A DNA stretch of 56,287 nt from an uncultured Rhodospirillales bacterium (GCA_903823665.1 CAIJTR010000096.1:1-56287), one strand, 5' to 3'; shown: positions 7,788 to 16,232, counted from the stretch's first letter. Numbers and translations: made by a program. Notes: a model not told the origin generated them from the letters alone.

Positions 7788-9269
7788 ATGGCCGCCCGAC
7801 CCGTATTTCGTTTCGTCTGTGGCCAATGTGGCGCGGTTACCGGCAAGTGGGCCGGGCGCTGTGAGAGTTGTGGCGAGTGGAATTCCATTTCGGAAGAACC
7901 GGCGGAACAGGCCCCGGGCATCGCCGCCAAGGGGGTTAAATCCGCCCATCGCAAGATCGCCTTCACCGATCTGGCCGGTGAAGCAGCCCCGCCGCCGCGC
8001 GCCCCCACCGGCATTGCCGAGCTCGACCGCGTGCTCGGCGGCGGCCTTGTGCCGGGCTCCGCCATCCTGCTCGGCGGCGATCCTGGCATCGGCAAATCCA
8101 CCATTCTGCTCCAGGCGGCGGCGTCGCTGGCCAATCTCGGCAAGCGCGTCCTCTATATCTCTGGCGAGGAAGCGGTGGAGCAGGTGCGAATGCGCGCGCG
8201 CAGGCTCGGCCTGTCCGGGGCCAAGATGGAACTCGCCGCCGCCATCAATTTGCGTGACATCATCGGCAGCCTCGAAGCGGCCGGAGACGCCACTTTGGTG
8301 GTGATCGACTCGATCCAAACCATGTGGCTGGACGAGATCGACTCAGCGCCGGGAACCGTAAGCCAGGTGCGCGCCTGCTCGTTTGAGCTCATCCGCGCCG
8401 CCAAAACCCGGGGTTTCGCGGTGGTGCTGGTTGGGCACGTGACGAAAGACGGTGCGATCGCTGGCCCACGCGTGCTCGAACACATGGTCGATGCGGTGCT
8501 GTATTTCGAAGGCGATCGCGGCCATCAGTTCCGCATCCTGCGTGGGGTGAAAAACCGATTTGGGGCGACCGACGAAATCGGCGTCTTTGAAATGGGCGAG
8601 ATGGGCCTGACCGAAGTGCCCAACCCGTCCGCCCTGTTCCTCGCCGAACGACGCGGCAACATCGCGGGCTCGGCGGTGTTCGCGGGTCTTGAGGGATCGC
8701 GCCCGGTGCTGGTTGAAATCCAGTGCCTGCTCGCCCCCAACCCCAGCGGCTCCCCCCGCCGCTCCGTGATCGGCTGGGATTCCGGCAGGCTTTCCATGCT
8801 GCTCGCCGTGCTGGAAACCCGCTGCGGCGTCCGCTTCAACGCGACGGACGTTTATCTCAACGTCGCCGGTGGCCTGCGCATTTCCGAACCCGCCGCCGAT
8901 CTGGCTGTGGCCGCAGCCCTCGTCTCGGCTGCCTACGACACGCCCACCGACCCCGGCATGGTGTTCTTCGGCGAGGTCGGGCTTTCGGGCGAGATCCGGC
9001 AGGTCGCCCAGGCCGAGGCGCGGCTGAAGGAGGCGGAAAAGCTGGGATTCGATAGCGCCTGCCTGCCGCGACGGGTGGCACGCGGCAATCGCCCACTTGC
9101 AGCCCCAGCCGGATTGATCCTGCGCGAGATCGGCCATCTGAGCGATCTCGTCGCGCGCTTTGCTGCACCCGGGGCTCCCGCAGGAAGTGGCAAGCCTGCC
9201 ACGCAAGCCTCCTCCGCGCGCGGGGCTGTCACGCCAACGTCATCACAGGCTGGTGCTGCGGCGCGATAG
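7788..9269 (+). CDS. radA: DNA repair protein RadA
   Basis: 493 residues from the ATG at 7788. The N-terminal zinc finger has Cys11, Cys14, Cys25 and Cys28. The RecA-like ATPase has Walker A GGDPGIGKS (residues 96-104), and the RadA-specific KNRFG motif starts at residue 255. The C-terminal part is the Lon-protease-like (inactive) domain ending near LVARF; a short Ala/Ser/Pro-rich tail follows. RadA is a helicase-like branch-migration factor that helps RecA in recombinational repair. It is followed by cvpA and purF in the same direction; the gap of about 48 bases to cvpA suggests co-transcription. The frame is open upstream to 7314, but that part is antisense to the small membrane protein. 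Confidence 0.97.
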   Translation: MAARPVFRFVCGQCGAVTGKWAGRCESCGEWNSISEEPAEQAPGIAAKGVKSAHRKIAFTDLAGEAAPPPRAPTGIAELDRVLGGGLVPGSAILLGGDPGIGKSTILLQAAASLANLGKRVLYISGEEAVEQVRMRARRLGLSGAKMELAAAINLRDIIGSLEAAGDATLVVIDSIQTMWLDEIDSAPGTVSQVRACSFELIRAAKTRGFAVVLVGHVTKDGAIAGPRVLEHMVDAVLYFEGDRGHQFRILRGVKNRFGATDEIGVFEMGEMGLTEVPNPSALFLAERRGNIAGSAVFAGLEGSRPVLVEIQCLLAPNPSGSPRRSVIGWDSGRLSMLLAVLETRCGVRFNATDVYLNVAGGLRISEPAADLAVAAALVSAAYDTPTDPGMVFFGEVGLSGEIRQVAQAEARLKEAEKLGFDSACLPRRVARGNRPLAAPAGLILREIGHLSDLVARFAAPGAPAGSGKPATQASSARGAVTPTSSQAGAAAR

Positions 9270-9317
9270 GACGATATATGCGTGGCGTCGCAGCACCCAC
9301 CACCCTGGGGATTACGC

Positions 9318-9887
9318 TTGAATTACGTCGATGTCGCCGTCATCGCTGTGCTTGCCCTCTCGGCCTTGCTGGCGTTTCTGCGCGGCTTCGTGCGCGAAGT
9401 GCTGGGCATTGCGGCCTGGGTCGGCGCAGGCTTTTTCGCAGCCTGGGCGCATCCGTATGTTATTGACCGGTTTCACGGCTGGATATCCAACCCTGACATT
9501 GCCGACCCGGTCGCCTACGGTGCAATGTTTCTGATCTGTCTGATCTTTTTGTCCATCATCTCCGGCATGGTCGGCTCACTCGTCAGCGGCTCTATGCTGA
9601 GCGGGCTCGACCGGACCGTCGGCATGGTGTTCGGCATTGTCCGAGGCATCGTCATGATCAGCTTTGCCTATCTGGTGGCAGGCTTCGTCACCCCGCCGGA
9701 ACATTGGCCGCCCGTCGTGCTGCAAGCGCGCAGCCTGCCCTATTTCCACGCGTCCGCTGAGTTGCTCGCAGGCTTGGTGCCAGAGGAATACCGGCCCAAG
9801 ATCGAATTGCCGCCGAACGCCATTGAGACCAAAGCTGCCGATCTGCTGCGTGCCACGCCGCAGGGTCGCGCCATCACGCGGCCCTGA
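9318..9887 (+). CDS. cvpA: CvpA family membrane protein
   Basis: 189 residues if translation begins at TTG 9318, chosen because GGGG lies seven bases upstream and the family begins close to this point (LNYVDVAVIAVLALSALLAFLRGFVREV read as M at the start). A GTG at 9282 would add 12 Pro/His-rich residues. Four hydrophobic helices follow the family pattern, with RGFVREVLG in the first loop. CvpA is an inner-membrane protein needed for colicin V production and for envelope stress tolerance. Its place directly before purF, 22 bases away, is the classical cvpA-purF arrangement. Confidence 0.9.
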   Translation: MNYVDVAVIAVLALSALLAFLRGFVREVLGIAAWVGAGFFAAWAHPYVIDRFHGWISNPDIADPVAYGAMFLICLIFLSIISGMVGSLVSGSMLSGLDRTVGMVFGIVRGIVMISFAYLVAGFVTPPEHWPPVVLQARSLPYFHASAELLAGLVPEEYRPKIELPPNAIETKAADLLRATPQGRAITRP

Positions 9888-9909
9888 ACCGGCCAAGGAG
9901 CTTCGAGCC

Positions 9910-11373
9910 ATGCAACACATCGAAATCGACGACGACAAAATGCACGAGGAGTGCGGCGTGTTCGGCGTCTGGAACTGCGCCGACGCCTCAGCCGTCACAG
10001 CCTTGGGCCTGCACGCTTTGCAGCATCGCGGACAGGAAGCCACCGGCATCGTGTCGTATGACGGCGCGCGCTTCCACTCGCATAAGGGCCTGGGTCTGGT
10101 GGGCGAGAACTATTCCGACGCCCGCGTCATGGCCCGCCTGCCCGGCAGCCGCGCGGTGGGCCACAACCGCTACGCCACCACCGGCGAGACGGCGCTGCGC
10201 AACGTGCAGCCGCTCTATGCCGATTTCGAATTCGGCGGCTTTGCTGTCGCTCATAACGGCAACCTCACCAATGCCGCCTCATTGCACCGCGCCCTCGTGC
10301 GCCGTGGCTGCCTGTTCCAATCGACCAGTGACAGCGAGGTGTTCATCCACCTCATCGCCATCAGCCTGTATTCAACCGTGCTGGACCGTCTGATTGACGC
10401 GCTGAAGCAGGTGATCGGGGCGTATTCGCTGATCGCTTTGTCCGACCAAGCCCTGTTCGGCGTGCGCGACCCGTTGGGCGTCCGCCCACTCATCCTCGGT
10501 AGGCTTACCCATGCGGACGGCACGCCCGGCTGGGTGCTGGCGTCCGAGACCTGCGCCCTTGACATCGTCGGTGCCGAGTTCGTGCGCGACATCGAACCCG
10601 GGGAAATCGTCGTCATCGACGATCGCGGCGTGCAGTCCATCATGCCGTTCAGCCATCAAAGCCGCCGGTTTTGCGTGTTCGAATACATCTATTTCGCCCG
10701 GCCTGATTCCGTCGTCGAGGGCATGCCGGTCTATGATGCCCGTAAGCGCATCGGGGCCGAGCTTGCGCGCGAAAGCCACATCGATGCCGATGTCATCGTC
10801 CCCGTGCCAGACAGCGGCGTGCCGTCTGCCATGGGCTATGCCGCGCAATCCGGCATCCCGTTCGAGCTTGGGATCATCCGCAACCATTATGTGGGCCGCA
10901 CCTTTATCGAGCCGACGGACAGCATTCGCCACCTTGGCGTGAAGCTGAAGCACTCCGCCAACCAGCCGGTGCTGAAGGGCAAGCGCGTCATCCTCGTCGA
11001 TGACAGCATCGTGCGCGGCACCACCAGCAAGAAAATCGTGGAAATGGTGCGCGCCGCCGGGGCTGCCGAGGTGCATATGCGCATCTCCAGCCCGCCCAAC
11101 ACCCATAGCTGCTTCTACGGCATCGACACGCCGGAGCGCAGCAAGCTGCTCGCCGCCCGGCATGACGTGGCTGAAATGGCGAAACTCATCGGCGTGGATA
11201 GCCTCGCCTTCGTCTCCATTGACGGGCTTTATCGCGCGCTCAACCACGAAAAGCGCAACGCCGCGCAGCCGCAATATTGCGATGCGTGCCTGACCGGCGA
11301 ATACCCCATCTCGCTCGCCGATCTCAGCGACGGCGACAACGCACAGCTTTCGTTGCTGGTCGGGCAAGTCTGA
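9910..11373 (+). CDS. purF: Amidophosphoribosyltransferase PurF
   Basis: 487 residues from the ATG at 9910, with AAGGAG at 9895-9900. A 14-residue propeptide ends before the nucleophile Cys15 (MHEECGVFG). The N-terminal glutaminase has ALQHRGQEATGI and VGHNRYATTG. The phosphoribosyltransferase domain has the PRPP loop VILVDDSIVRGTT. Cysteines in RFCVFEYIYFARPDS and at the C-terminal CDAC match the iron-sulfur ligands of Bacillus-type PurF, so this is probably a [4Fe-4S] enzyme with a cleaved propeptide. It makes 5-phosphoribosylamine, the first committed step of purine synthesis. It sits in a radA-cvpA-purF-SDR run. Confidence 0.98.
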   Translation: MQHIEIDDDKMHEECGVFGVWNCADASAVTALGLHALQHRGQEATGIVSYDGARFHSHKGLGLVGENYSDARVMARLPGSRAVGHNRYATTGETALRNVQPLYADFEFGGFAVAHNGNLTNAASLHRALVRRGCLFQSTSDSEVFIHLIAISLYSTVLDRLIDALKQVIGAYSLIALSDQALFGVRDPLGVRPLILGRLTHADGTPGWVLASETCALDIVGAEFVRDIEPGEIVVIDDRGVQSIMPFSHQSRRFCVFEYIYFARPDSVVEGMPVYDARKRIGAELARESHIDADVIVPVPDSGVPSAMGYAAQSGIPFELGIIRNHYVGRTFIEPTDSIRHLGVKLKHSANQPVLKGKRVILVDDSIVRGTTSKKIVEMVRAAGAAEVHMRISSPPNTHSCFYGIDTPERSKLLAARHDVAEMAKLIGVDSLAFVSIDGLYRALNHEKRNAAQPQYCDACLTGEYPISLADLSDGDNAQLSLLVGQV

Positions 11374-11383
11374 AGGACCGGAT

Positions 11384-12091
11384 ATGATTCTCAAGGACCA
11401 GATCGCCCTCGTCACCGGGGCCAGCCGTGGCATTGGCCGCGCCACTGCCATCGAACTCGCCCGTCGTGGTGCGCATGTCGTCATCACCGCCCGAACCCAA
11501 GGTGGGCTGGAGGAGACGGACGACGCCATTCGCGCCGTGGGCGGCACCGCAACCCTGTTGCCGCTCGACCTGATGGACGGGGCGCAGCTCGACCAGATCG
11601 GGCCAAGCCTGCTTGAGCGCTTCCGCAGGCTGGACATTTTGGTGGGAAACGCCGCAAGCCTTGGCCGTTTGACCCCCGTGCCTCACATCCTGCCGAAGGA
11701 TTGGGCGAGCGTCGTCGGCGTTAACCTCACCGCCACGTGGCATTTGATCCGCAGTTGCGGACCGTTGCTGACCATCGCCCCCGCCGGTCGCGCCGTGTTC
11801 ATTACCACTGCCCGCGTGCAACGCCCGCGCGCCTATTGGGGTGCCTATGGTGCCACCAAGGCTGGGATGGAGCACATGGTGCTCACCTGGGCGGATGAGA
11901 CGCGGGGCGGTAGTCTGCGCGTCAATCTGTTCGACCCCGGCGTTGTCCGCACCGCCATGCGGGCTGATGCCATGCCCGGCGAAGACCCGGAGAGCCTGCC
12001 GCCACCTGAAGCCATCGCGCCACAAATCGCCGATCTGTGCATGCCCGCCGTCACCCGCCATGGCAGTGTGGTGGAGGCGGATCCGGTCTGA
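11384..12091 (+). CDS. SDR family NAD(P)-dependent oxidoreductase
   Basis: 235 residues, starting ten bases after purF with AAGGA at 11373-11377, so it is very probably in the purF operon. The Rossmann motif TGASRGIG is at residues 11-18; NAA replaces the usual NNAG (LVGNAASLG); the catalytic YxxxK lies in AYGATKAG. The serine of the usual catalytic triad is replaced in this alignment (FITTARVQRPRAYWGAY), so the catalytic residues should be examined. The substrate is not identifiable. It converges on a 20-base hairpin at 12109-12128. Confidence 0.9.
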   Translation: MILKDQIALVTGASRGIGRATAIELARRGAHVVITARTQGGLEETDDAIRAVGGTATLLPLDLMDGAQLDQIGPSLLERFRRLDILVGNAASLGRLTPVPHILPKDWASVVGVNLTATWHLIRSCGPLLTIAPAGRAVFITTARVQRPRAYWGAYGATKAGMEHMVLTWADETRGGSLRVNLFDPGVVRTAMRADAMPGEDPESLPPPEAIAPQIADLCMPAVTRHGSVVEADPV

Positions 12092-12108
12092 ACACGGCGG
12101 CACTCGCC

Positions 12109-12128
12109 AAAGAGCACCCCTGTTCTTT
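12109..12128 (+). terminator. Possible terminator hairpin after the purF-SDR run
   Basis: AAAGAGCA, loop CCCC, TGTTCTTT forms an 8-bp stem (one G-U pair) 17 bases past the SDR stop. No T-run follows, so if it acts it would be an atypical or Rho-assisted terminator. Low confidence. Confidence 0.3.
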
Positions 12129-12158
12129 CAGTTCATCGCGGGTTTGGTTGGAACGAGT

Positions 12159-12341
12159 TTACGGTCGCGACTGAATGCTCGTCATCACGGCACCAAGCAT
12201 TGGCACGACCGCCGCACACAGCAGTGCAGCACTCACCCAAACAGCCACACTGCTCACATGAAGATGCGCCACCGCATAGGCGGGGTTTGTCGTGACGGTG
12301 CTCGCAACCAAGGCAGCCGGAAGACAACTCTTCATTTGCAT
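12159..12341 (-). CDS. Small putative membrane or exported protein (60 residues)
   Basis: The frame begins MQMKSCLPAALVASTV; the second Met (12335) is an equally good start. Two hydrophobic stretches are visible: residues ~6-25, ending NPAYAVAH like a signal peptide, and VSSVAVWVSAALLCAAVV, like a transmembrane helix. No strong Shine-Dalgarno is present. In favour of a real gene are a near-consensus promoter with 17-base spacing directly upstream (12383-12411) and an inverted repeat at the predicted transcription start (12353-12378). Against it are its short length and an overlapping Cys-rich open frame (12133-12357) on the same strand. I do not recognise a family. Confidence 0.38.
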   Translation of the reverse strand: MQMKSCLPAALVASTVTTNPAYAVAHLHVSSVAVWVSAALLCAAVVPMLGAVMTSIQSRP

Positions 12342-12352
12342 TGACGCAATAT

Positions 12353-12378
12353 TCCAAGAAAGTGAATTATTTCTTGGA
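12353..12378. promoter_or_regulatory. Inverted repeat at the predicted transcription start (operator-like)
   Basis: TCCAAGAAA (12353-12361) and its exact complement TTTCTTGGA (12370-12378) are separated by eight bases. The repeat lies just downstream of the -10 box of the minus-strand promoter and 12 bases upstream of the small ORF at 12341. Position and symmetry fit either a repressor site or a 5'-UTR hairpin. Confidence 0.5.
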
Positions 12379-12382
12379 CGAT

Positions 12383-12411
12383 ACTGTAGAGATGAAATAC
12401 TCTTGAGTCAA
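12383..12411 (-). promoter_or_regulatory. Sigma-70-like promoter reading toward the small ORF
   Basis: On the minus strand, TTGACT (12411-12406) is followed after 17 bases by TACAGT (12388-12383). This matches the -35/-10 consensus at 5/6 and 4/6 positions with ideal spacing, within an AT-rich patch (about 12340-12440) that contrasts with the GC-rich surroundings. A second TTGACT lies about 23 bases further upstream. The remaining bases of the gap, up to the SDR stop at 12561, show nothing else I can identify. Confidence 0.5.
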
Positions 12412-12560
12412 TAAAAGTAGTTGCTTGTAGTCAAGCTTATTCCCCGATATCTGCGGCACACTGCCATCGTACATGCGCTCGGCGCAGTCAAATGCGCGTG
12501 ACTGCGCCCGTTGTGCAGACCGATACGGGTTTCAGGACCAAGACGCCGGGCGGAGCGGTG

Positions 12561-13295
12561 TCAGGCGGTGCCGCCGGCATCCACCGTCATGACAGTTGCG
12601 GTGATGTTCCGCCCGTCCTCGCTGAACAAATATCCAACGGCTGCGGCAATGTCCGAAACTTCGGCCATCCGCTTCAGCGCACTCCGGCGGTCAATGGCGA
12701 TGCGCTGAGGCTCCGTCAGCCCATGCGTCATATCAGTGGCGATAAAGCCCGGTGCCACCGAGTTCACCGTAATGCCCAGCGGACCAAGCTCACGCCCCAA
12801 AGCCTTGGTGAAGCCCACCAGCGAGGATTTCGTCGCACTGTAGACAGACAGACCGCTATAGCCCGTCGCCGCCACCACTGACGAGATATTGACGATACGC
12901 CCGCCATCCTTTGCCCCACCGGCCATCATCGAACGGACGACATATTTGGTGACCGTCATCGGTGCGGTGACGTTGAGCCTGATCAATCGCTCAATTTCAT
13001 GATTCGGCATGGCCGACAGCAGACCGCCGGTGCCAAGGCCCGCGTTGTTGACGAGGCCGTAGAACGGTCCGAATTCCGTGTGCAGCGATTTCACAATCCC
13101 CGCGATCGCATCGGTATCCGCCAGATCGAACGGACGGAAATGAACTTCCCCGGGGGTGGCTGACACCCGCGCCGCCGCAAGCGCCTCAGTGTCCCGACGC
13201 GCCAGCACCATGACCCTGAACCCCTGGCTGGCCAATTTGATCGCGATTCCAAGGCCAAGGCCCTTGCTGCCGCCAGTTACCAGGACATTCCGCAT
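12561..13295 (-). CDS. FabG-like SDR ketoreductase of the ligase/carrier trio
   Basis: 244 residues from the ATG at 13295 (MRNVLVTGGSKGLG). A GTG at 13310 would overlap the ligase stop by eight bases. It shows TGGSKGLG at residues 7-14, NNAG, the serine of NISSVVA, the YSATK catalytic pair, and the PGFIATDM motif typical of 3-oxoacyl-[ACP] reductases. It lies seven bases behind the acyl-AMP ligase and probably forms one transcript with it and the carrier protein. It likely reduces a beta-keto or similar carbonyl on the carrier-bound acyl group with NADPH; substrate unknown. It is not in a normal fab operon, so I leave out the fabG symbol. Confidence 0.9.
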   Translation of the reverse strand: MRNVLVTGGSKGLGLGIAIKLASQGFRVMVLARRDTEALAAARVSATPGEVHFRPFDLADTDAIAGIVKSLHTEFGPFYGLVNNAGLGTGGLLSAMPNHEIERLIRLNVTAPMTVTKYVVRSMMAGGAKDGGRIVNISSVVAATGYSGLSVYSATKSSLVGFTKALGRELGPLGITVNSVAPGFIATDMTHGLTEPQRIAIDRRSALKRMAEVSDIAAAVGYLFSEDGRNITATVMTVDAGGTA

Positions 13296-13302
13296 TCGTT
13301 CA

Positions 13303-14688
13303 TCACGCACGTGTCTTCTCCACCTTGGTCCGCGCCAGTTTTCCCGATTGCGCCACATCCAAGGACGCCACGGGCCGCAAAACCACCGGCACCTTATGCT
13401 CAGCTAGGTGGGCGCGGCATTGCGTTAGAATATCGTCAATTAGATTCACAGCAGATTCACGCAACACCAAATCCGCCATCACAATCGCCCCGGTGATCGG
13501 GCTCGCGCGCCCCCACACCCGGCTCATCACAACGGCCGGGTGCGCATTCAGCACCGCTTCCACTTCTTCGGGGTGAACCTTGGCCCCACCGACGTTGATG
13601 ATGCCTTCACGCCGCCCCACGAAATAATAACGATCACCGCGCAATTCGAGCATATCGCCGGTGTCCACGAACCCTTCGGTATCGGCCAGCACACCGCGAT
13701 CACCGAGATAGCGCGAGCCGGTGCGCTTGGAGCGGATACGCAGCGAGCCATCGATCACCCGCATCTCCGCCCCACCGTCGGTGCGGTCGATCAATGAGGC
13801 CGGAAAGCCAGCCTTGCCGTCTCGCACATCAAACGCCACGCCCGCCTCGGTGGACGCAAACGCATGCGCCACGCTGGCCTTGGGATAGGCCGCCTGCAGA
13901 TGATCCAGAATGGCCTGATCTGCCACCTCACCTGAAAGCCGCACATAGGCCGGGGCCATTGCCGAAGCCGAGCCACTCAGCAGCGCCCGTCTCCAATGCG
14001 AAGGTGTGCCGGAAATATGCGTCACGCCGGACTGCCCGGCGCGCGTCAGAAACGAAGCCACCGGCTCGTCGGCCTGCGACAGGATCATCGAGCCGCCGCC
14101 GAGCATCGCCCGCAGCAAAATCTGCAGCCCGCCATAGCGCCGCACGTCATAGAACGTGCTCCAAACCGCACCGTCCGGCACCACCAGCCCGTCACTCAAT
14201 GGCCCGGTCAGGCTGGCGAGCGTGTGCAGCACCAGCTTGGGCCGCCCTGTCGTGCCGGAGGTGAAGAGCAGCCACTCCGTTGTCCCCGCCTCCGCACGCG
14301 CCCCGGCACGAGGCGACAGCGTCGTTCCGGCCTGCACCACGGCCACACCGGGCGGAATCTCGGTCAGACTGCCGTCGCTTACGATGCAATCCACCCCAGC
14401 CTCGGCGCAGATCTCCAACATATGCGCGGGCGACAGGTCCGGCGGGCAGAGCAGAATGCGTGCGGCCACACCGTCCAACTGCAACAGCGCCAACACGGAA
14501 GGCAGTTGCCGAGCGGACCACAGCAGCACGCACCGCCCACGCAGCGCCTCGGCGTTCAGCATCACGCCATGCGCTAGATCGGCCAGCGCCATCGAACCAT
14601 TGGCATCAGCAATCCGCCGAGCCGGCGAAAGCCCCGCCCGCTCCGCCAACTGCCAAAGCGTGCGATGCTCAGCCAGCGTGCGACTCAT
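13303..14688 (-). CDS. AMP-dependent acyl ligase (ANL superfamily)
   Basis: 461 residues from the ATG at 14688 (MSRTLAEHRTLWQ); an upstream Met at 14706 adds six. Adenylation core motifs: LLFTSGTTGRPKLV (P-loop), VDTGDM (hinge-adjacent Asp), GRREGIINVGGAKVHPEEVE, and the C-terminal lysine in QSGKLARTK. The N-terminal part is shorter than in typical long-chain acyl-CoA ligases. It overlaps the upstream carrier-protein gene by 20 bases, which suggests translational coupling and that the activated acyl group is loaded onto that carrier rather than onto CoA. Substrate is unknown. Confidence 0.9.
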   Translation of the reverse strand: MSRTLAEHRTLWQLAERAGLSPARRIADANGSMALADLAHGVMLNAEALRGRCVLLWSARQLPSVLALLQLDGVAARILLCPPDLSPAHMLEICAEAGVDCIVSDGSLTEIPPGVAVVQAGTTLSPRAGARAEAGTTEWLLFTSGTTGRPKLVLHTLASLTGPLSDGLVVPDGAVWSTFYDVRRYGGLQILLRAMLGGGSMILSQADEPVASFLTRAGQSGVTHISGTPSHWRRALLSGSASAMAPAYVRLSGEVADQAILDHLQAAYPKASVAHAFASTEAGVAFDVRDGKAGFPASLIDRTDGGAEMRVIDGSLRIRSKRTGSRYLGDRGVLADTEGFVDTGDMLELRGDRYYFVGRREGIINVGGAKVHPEEVEAVLNAHPAVVMSRVWGRASPITGAIVMADLVLRESAVNLIDDILTQCRAHLAEHKVPVVLRPVASLDVAQSGKLARTKVEKTRA

Positions 14689-14911
14689 ACAGCTGAACGA
14701 ACTCACCCAACGTCACCGGGAATTTCGACGTTCCGGCGCTGAACGGATCGATATCCAGGGTGTCATCCAGCGCCGCCACCAAAATCGCGAGGCACAATGA
14801 GTCGAGGCCAGATTCCAGCAGCTTCAGGTCATCCGTCAGCGGCGCCAACGTCTTCTTCTGCCGCTCAGCCACCAGCTGCATCTGCGCCAAAATCGCTTCT
14901 TTGATCGTCAT
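14669..14911 (-). CDS. Acyl carrier protein-like phosphopantetheine protein
   Basis: 80 residues from the ATG at 14911, with AAGGGT seven bases upstream. The prosthetic-group site is the Ser in LESGLDSLCLAIL, the GxDSL motif of carrier proteins; the expected helices flank it. The tail (FPVTLGEFVQLYE) matches the last helix of stand-alone ACPs. It is the first gene of the minus-strand trio and diverges from the RraA-like gene across 127 bases. It is not the housekeeping AcpP, which has a different acidic sequence around DSLD. It probably carries an acyl intermediate for the ligase and ketoreductase. Confidence 0.9.
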   Translation of the reverse strand: MTIKEAILAQMQLVAERQKKTLAPLTDDLKLLESGLDSLCLAILVAALDDTLDIDPFSAGTSKFPVTLGEFVQLYESHAG

Positions 14912-15038
14912 GGCTTGACCCTTCTGTCGAGCGCGGACCGTATTGAACCGCCCGTTTGCTTGTAAAGCCGCACATGGGTCGCAGCCATCAGGGATAACTG
15001 CTATCCCCGGCGCTCCAAGTGAAACGATGAGGACGCAC

Positions 15039-15761
15039 ATGACCAAGCTGATCCCCGCCACACGAGACAAGCTCCGCGGCGTCAGCACCGCGACGCTCGC
15101 CAGCGCACTCTACAAGCGCGGCTTGCGCAATCAGATGATCCAGGATGTGCGCCCACTCTCGGCTCCGAAAGCCACCAGCATGGTCGGCGAGGCCTACACC
15201 CTGCGCTACATCCCGGCGCGCGAAGACCTCAACCCGATGACAGTGTTCCGCGACCACAGCCACCCGCAGCGCCGCGCGGTGGAGGAATGTCCGGCAGGTG
15301 CCATCCTCGTCATCGACAGCCGCAAGGACGCGCGAGCAGCCTCAGCCGGTGGCATTCTCGTCACCCGCCTGATGGTGCGCGGCGTGGCTGGGATCGTGAC
15401 CGATGGCGGTTTTCGTGACAGTGCGGAAATCGCGGGAATGGATTTCCCGTCCTACCACAACCGCCCCTCCGCCCCGACCAACCTCACGCTGCATCAGGCC
15501 ATCGACATCAACGTGCCGATCGGCTGCGGCGACGCGCCGGTGTTCCCAGGTGACGTACTGGTGGGTGATGCTGACGGTGTGATCGTCATCCCCGCCGGCA
15601 TTGCCGATGAGATCGCCGACGAAGCGGTGGAGATGACCGCGTTCGAGGATTTCGTCATCGAGCGCGTGCGCGGCGGTCAGAAGACGCTGGGCCTCTACCC
15701 GCCGACCTATGAGAGCAATCTCGAAGCCTTCGCAGCGTGGCGCAAACTCCACGCCCGGTAA
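15039..15761 (+). CDS. RraA / HMG aldolase-like family protein
   Basis: 240 residues from the ATG at 15039, with GAGG at 15029-15032; an upstream ATG at 15027 is less well placed. The family core is clear: the start region TATLASALYKRG, the PMTVFRD segment, the RxxD-type motif GIVTDGGFRDSAEI, and the C-terminal GDVLVGDADGVIVIPAG. Members include the RNase E inhibitor RraA, 4-hydroxy-4-methyl-2-oxoglutarate aldolases and oxaloacetate decarboxylases, often mislabelled as dimethylmenaquinone methyltransferase. The long form with a C-terminal extension and the GGFRD metal-site motif fit the aldolase/decarboxylase branch better than RraA itself. It converges on bcp. Confidence 0.88.
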   Translation: MTKLIPATRDKLRGVSTATLASALYKRGLRNQMIQDVRPLSAPKATSMVGEAYTLRYIPAREDLNPMTVFRDHSHPQRRAVEECPAGAILVIDSRKDARAASAGGILVTRLMVRGVAGIVTDGGFRDSAEIAGMDFPSYHNRPSAPTNLTLHQAIDINVPIGCGDAPVFPGDVLVGDADGVIVIPAGIADEIADEAVEMTAFEDFVIERVRGGQKTLGLYPPTYESNLEAFAAWRKLHAR

Positions 15762-15767
15762 CGCCAG

Positions 15768-16232
15768 CTAGAGGGCCGCGACCGCCTTCGCCACTGCGGC
15801 GGCGTGGCCCTCGACCTTCACCTTGGGCCAGATCGCGGCGATCTTGCCCTCGGCGTCGATGAGGAACGTGGTGCGCTCCATGCCCATGTATTTCTTGCCA
15901 TACATGGATTTCTCGACCCACACGCCATAGGCCTCGGCGACCTGCGTCTCGGCATCTGAGGCGAGCGGAAACGTCAGGCCGTATTTCTCGGCGAACTTCT
16001 CAATCGGCTTCATCTTGTCCTTGGATACGCCGATCACCTCCACGCCCACCTTGCCCAGTTGCGGCGGGGCTTCCTGGAAGGCACAGGCCTGCTTGGTGCA
16101 GCCGGGGGTATCGGCCTTAGGGTAGAAATACAGCACGAAAGGCTTGCCCAGCAGCCCGGCCTTGCTGACCGTTCGGCCGCCACTGGCGGGCATCGTGAAA
16201 TCAGGGGCGGCGTCACCTACGGTAAGGCTCAT
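15768..16232 (-). CDS. bcp: Thioredoxin-dependent thiol peroxidase (Bcp/PrxQ)
   Basis: 154 residues, normal for the family. The peroxidatic Cys is in TPGCTKQACAF, with a second Cys five residues on, the alpha-type PrxQ spacing that forms an intramolecular disulfide. The family stretch YFYPKADTPGCT and the C-terminal TTFLIDAEGKI are present. It reduces organic hydroperoxides and H2O2 in the cytoplasm with thioredoxin. Its ATG overlaps the glnE stop by four bases (16229-16232), so the two are co-translated. Confidence 0.96.
   Translation of the reverse strand: MSLTVGDAAPDFTMPASGGRTVSKAGLLGKPFVLYFYPKADTPGCTKQACAFQEAPPQLGKVGVEVIGVSKDKMKPIEKFAEKYGLTFPLASDAETQVAEAYGVWVEKSMYGKKYMGMERTTFLIDAEGKIAAIWPKVKVEGHAAAVAKAVAAL

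Noticed and set aside
7710-8318. N-terminal extension of the small membrane protein at 7299-7709
   Set aside because: The upstream frame is antisense to radA, with no hydrophobic pattern, and the ATG at 7709 has a suitable ribosome site.
12133-12357. A 74-codon cysteine-rich frame on the minus strand, starting TTG
   Set aside because: It overlaps the better hydrophobic ORF (12159-12341) in another frame. Many Cys arise from reading TGC/TGT in the second frame and no known Cys pattern fits.
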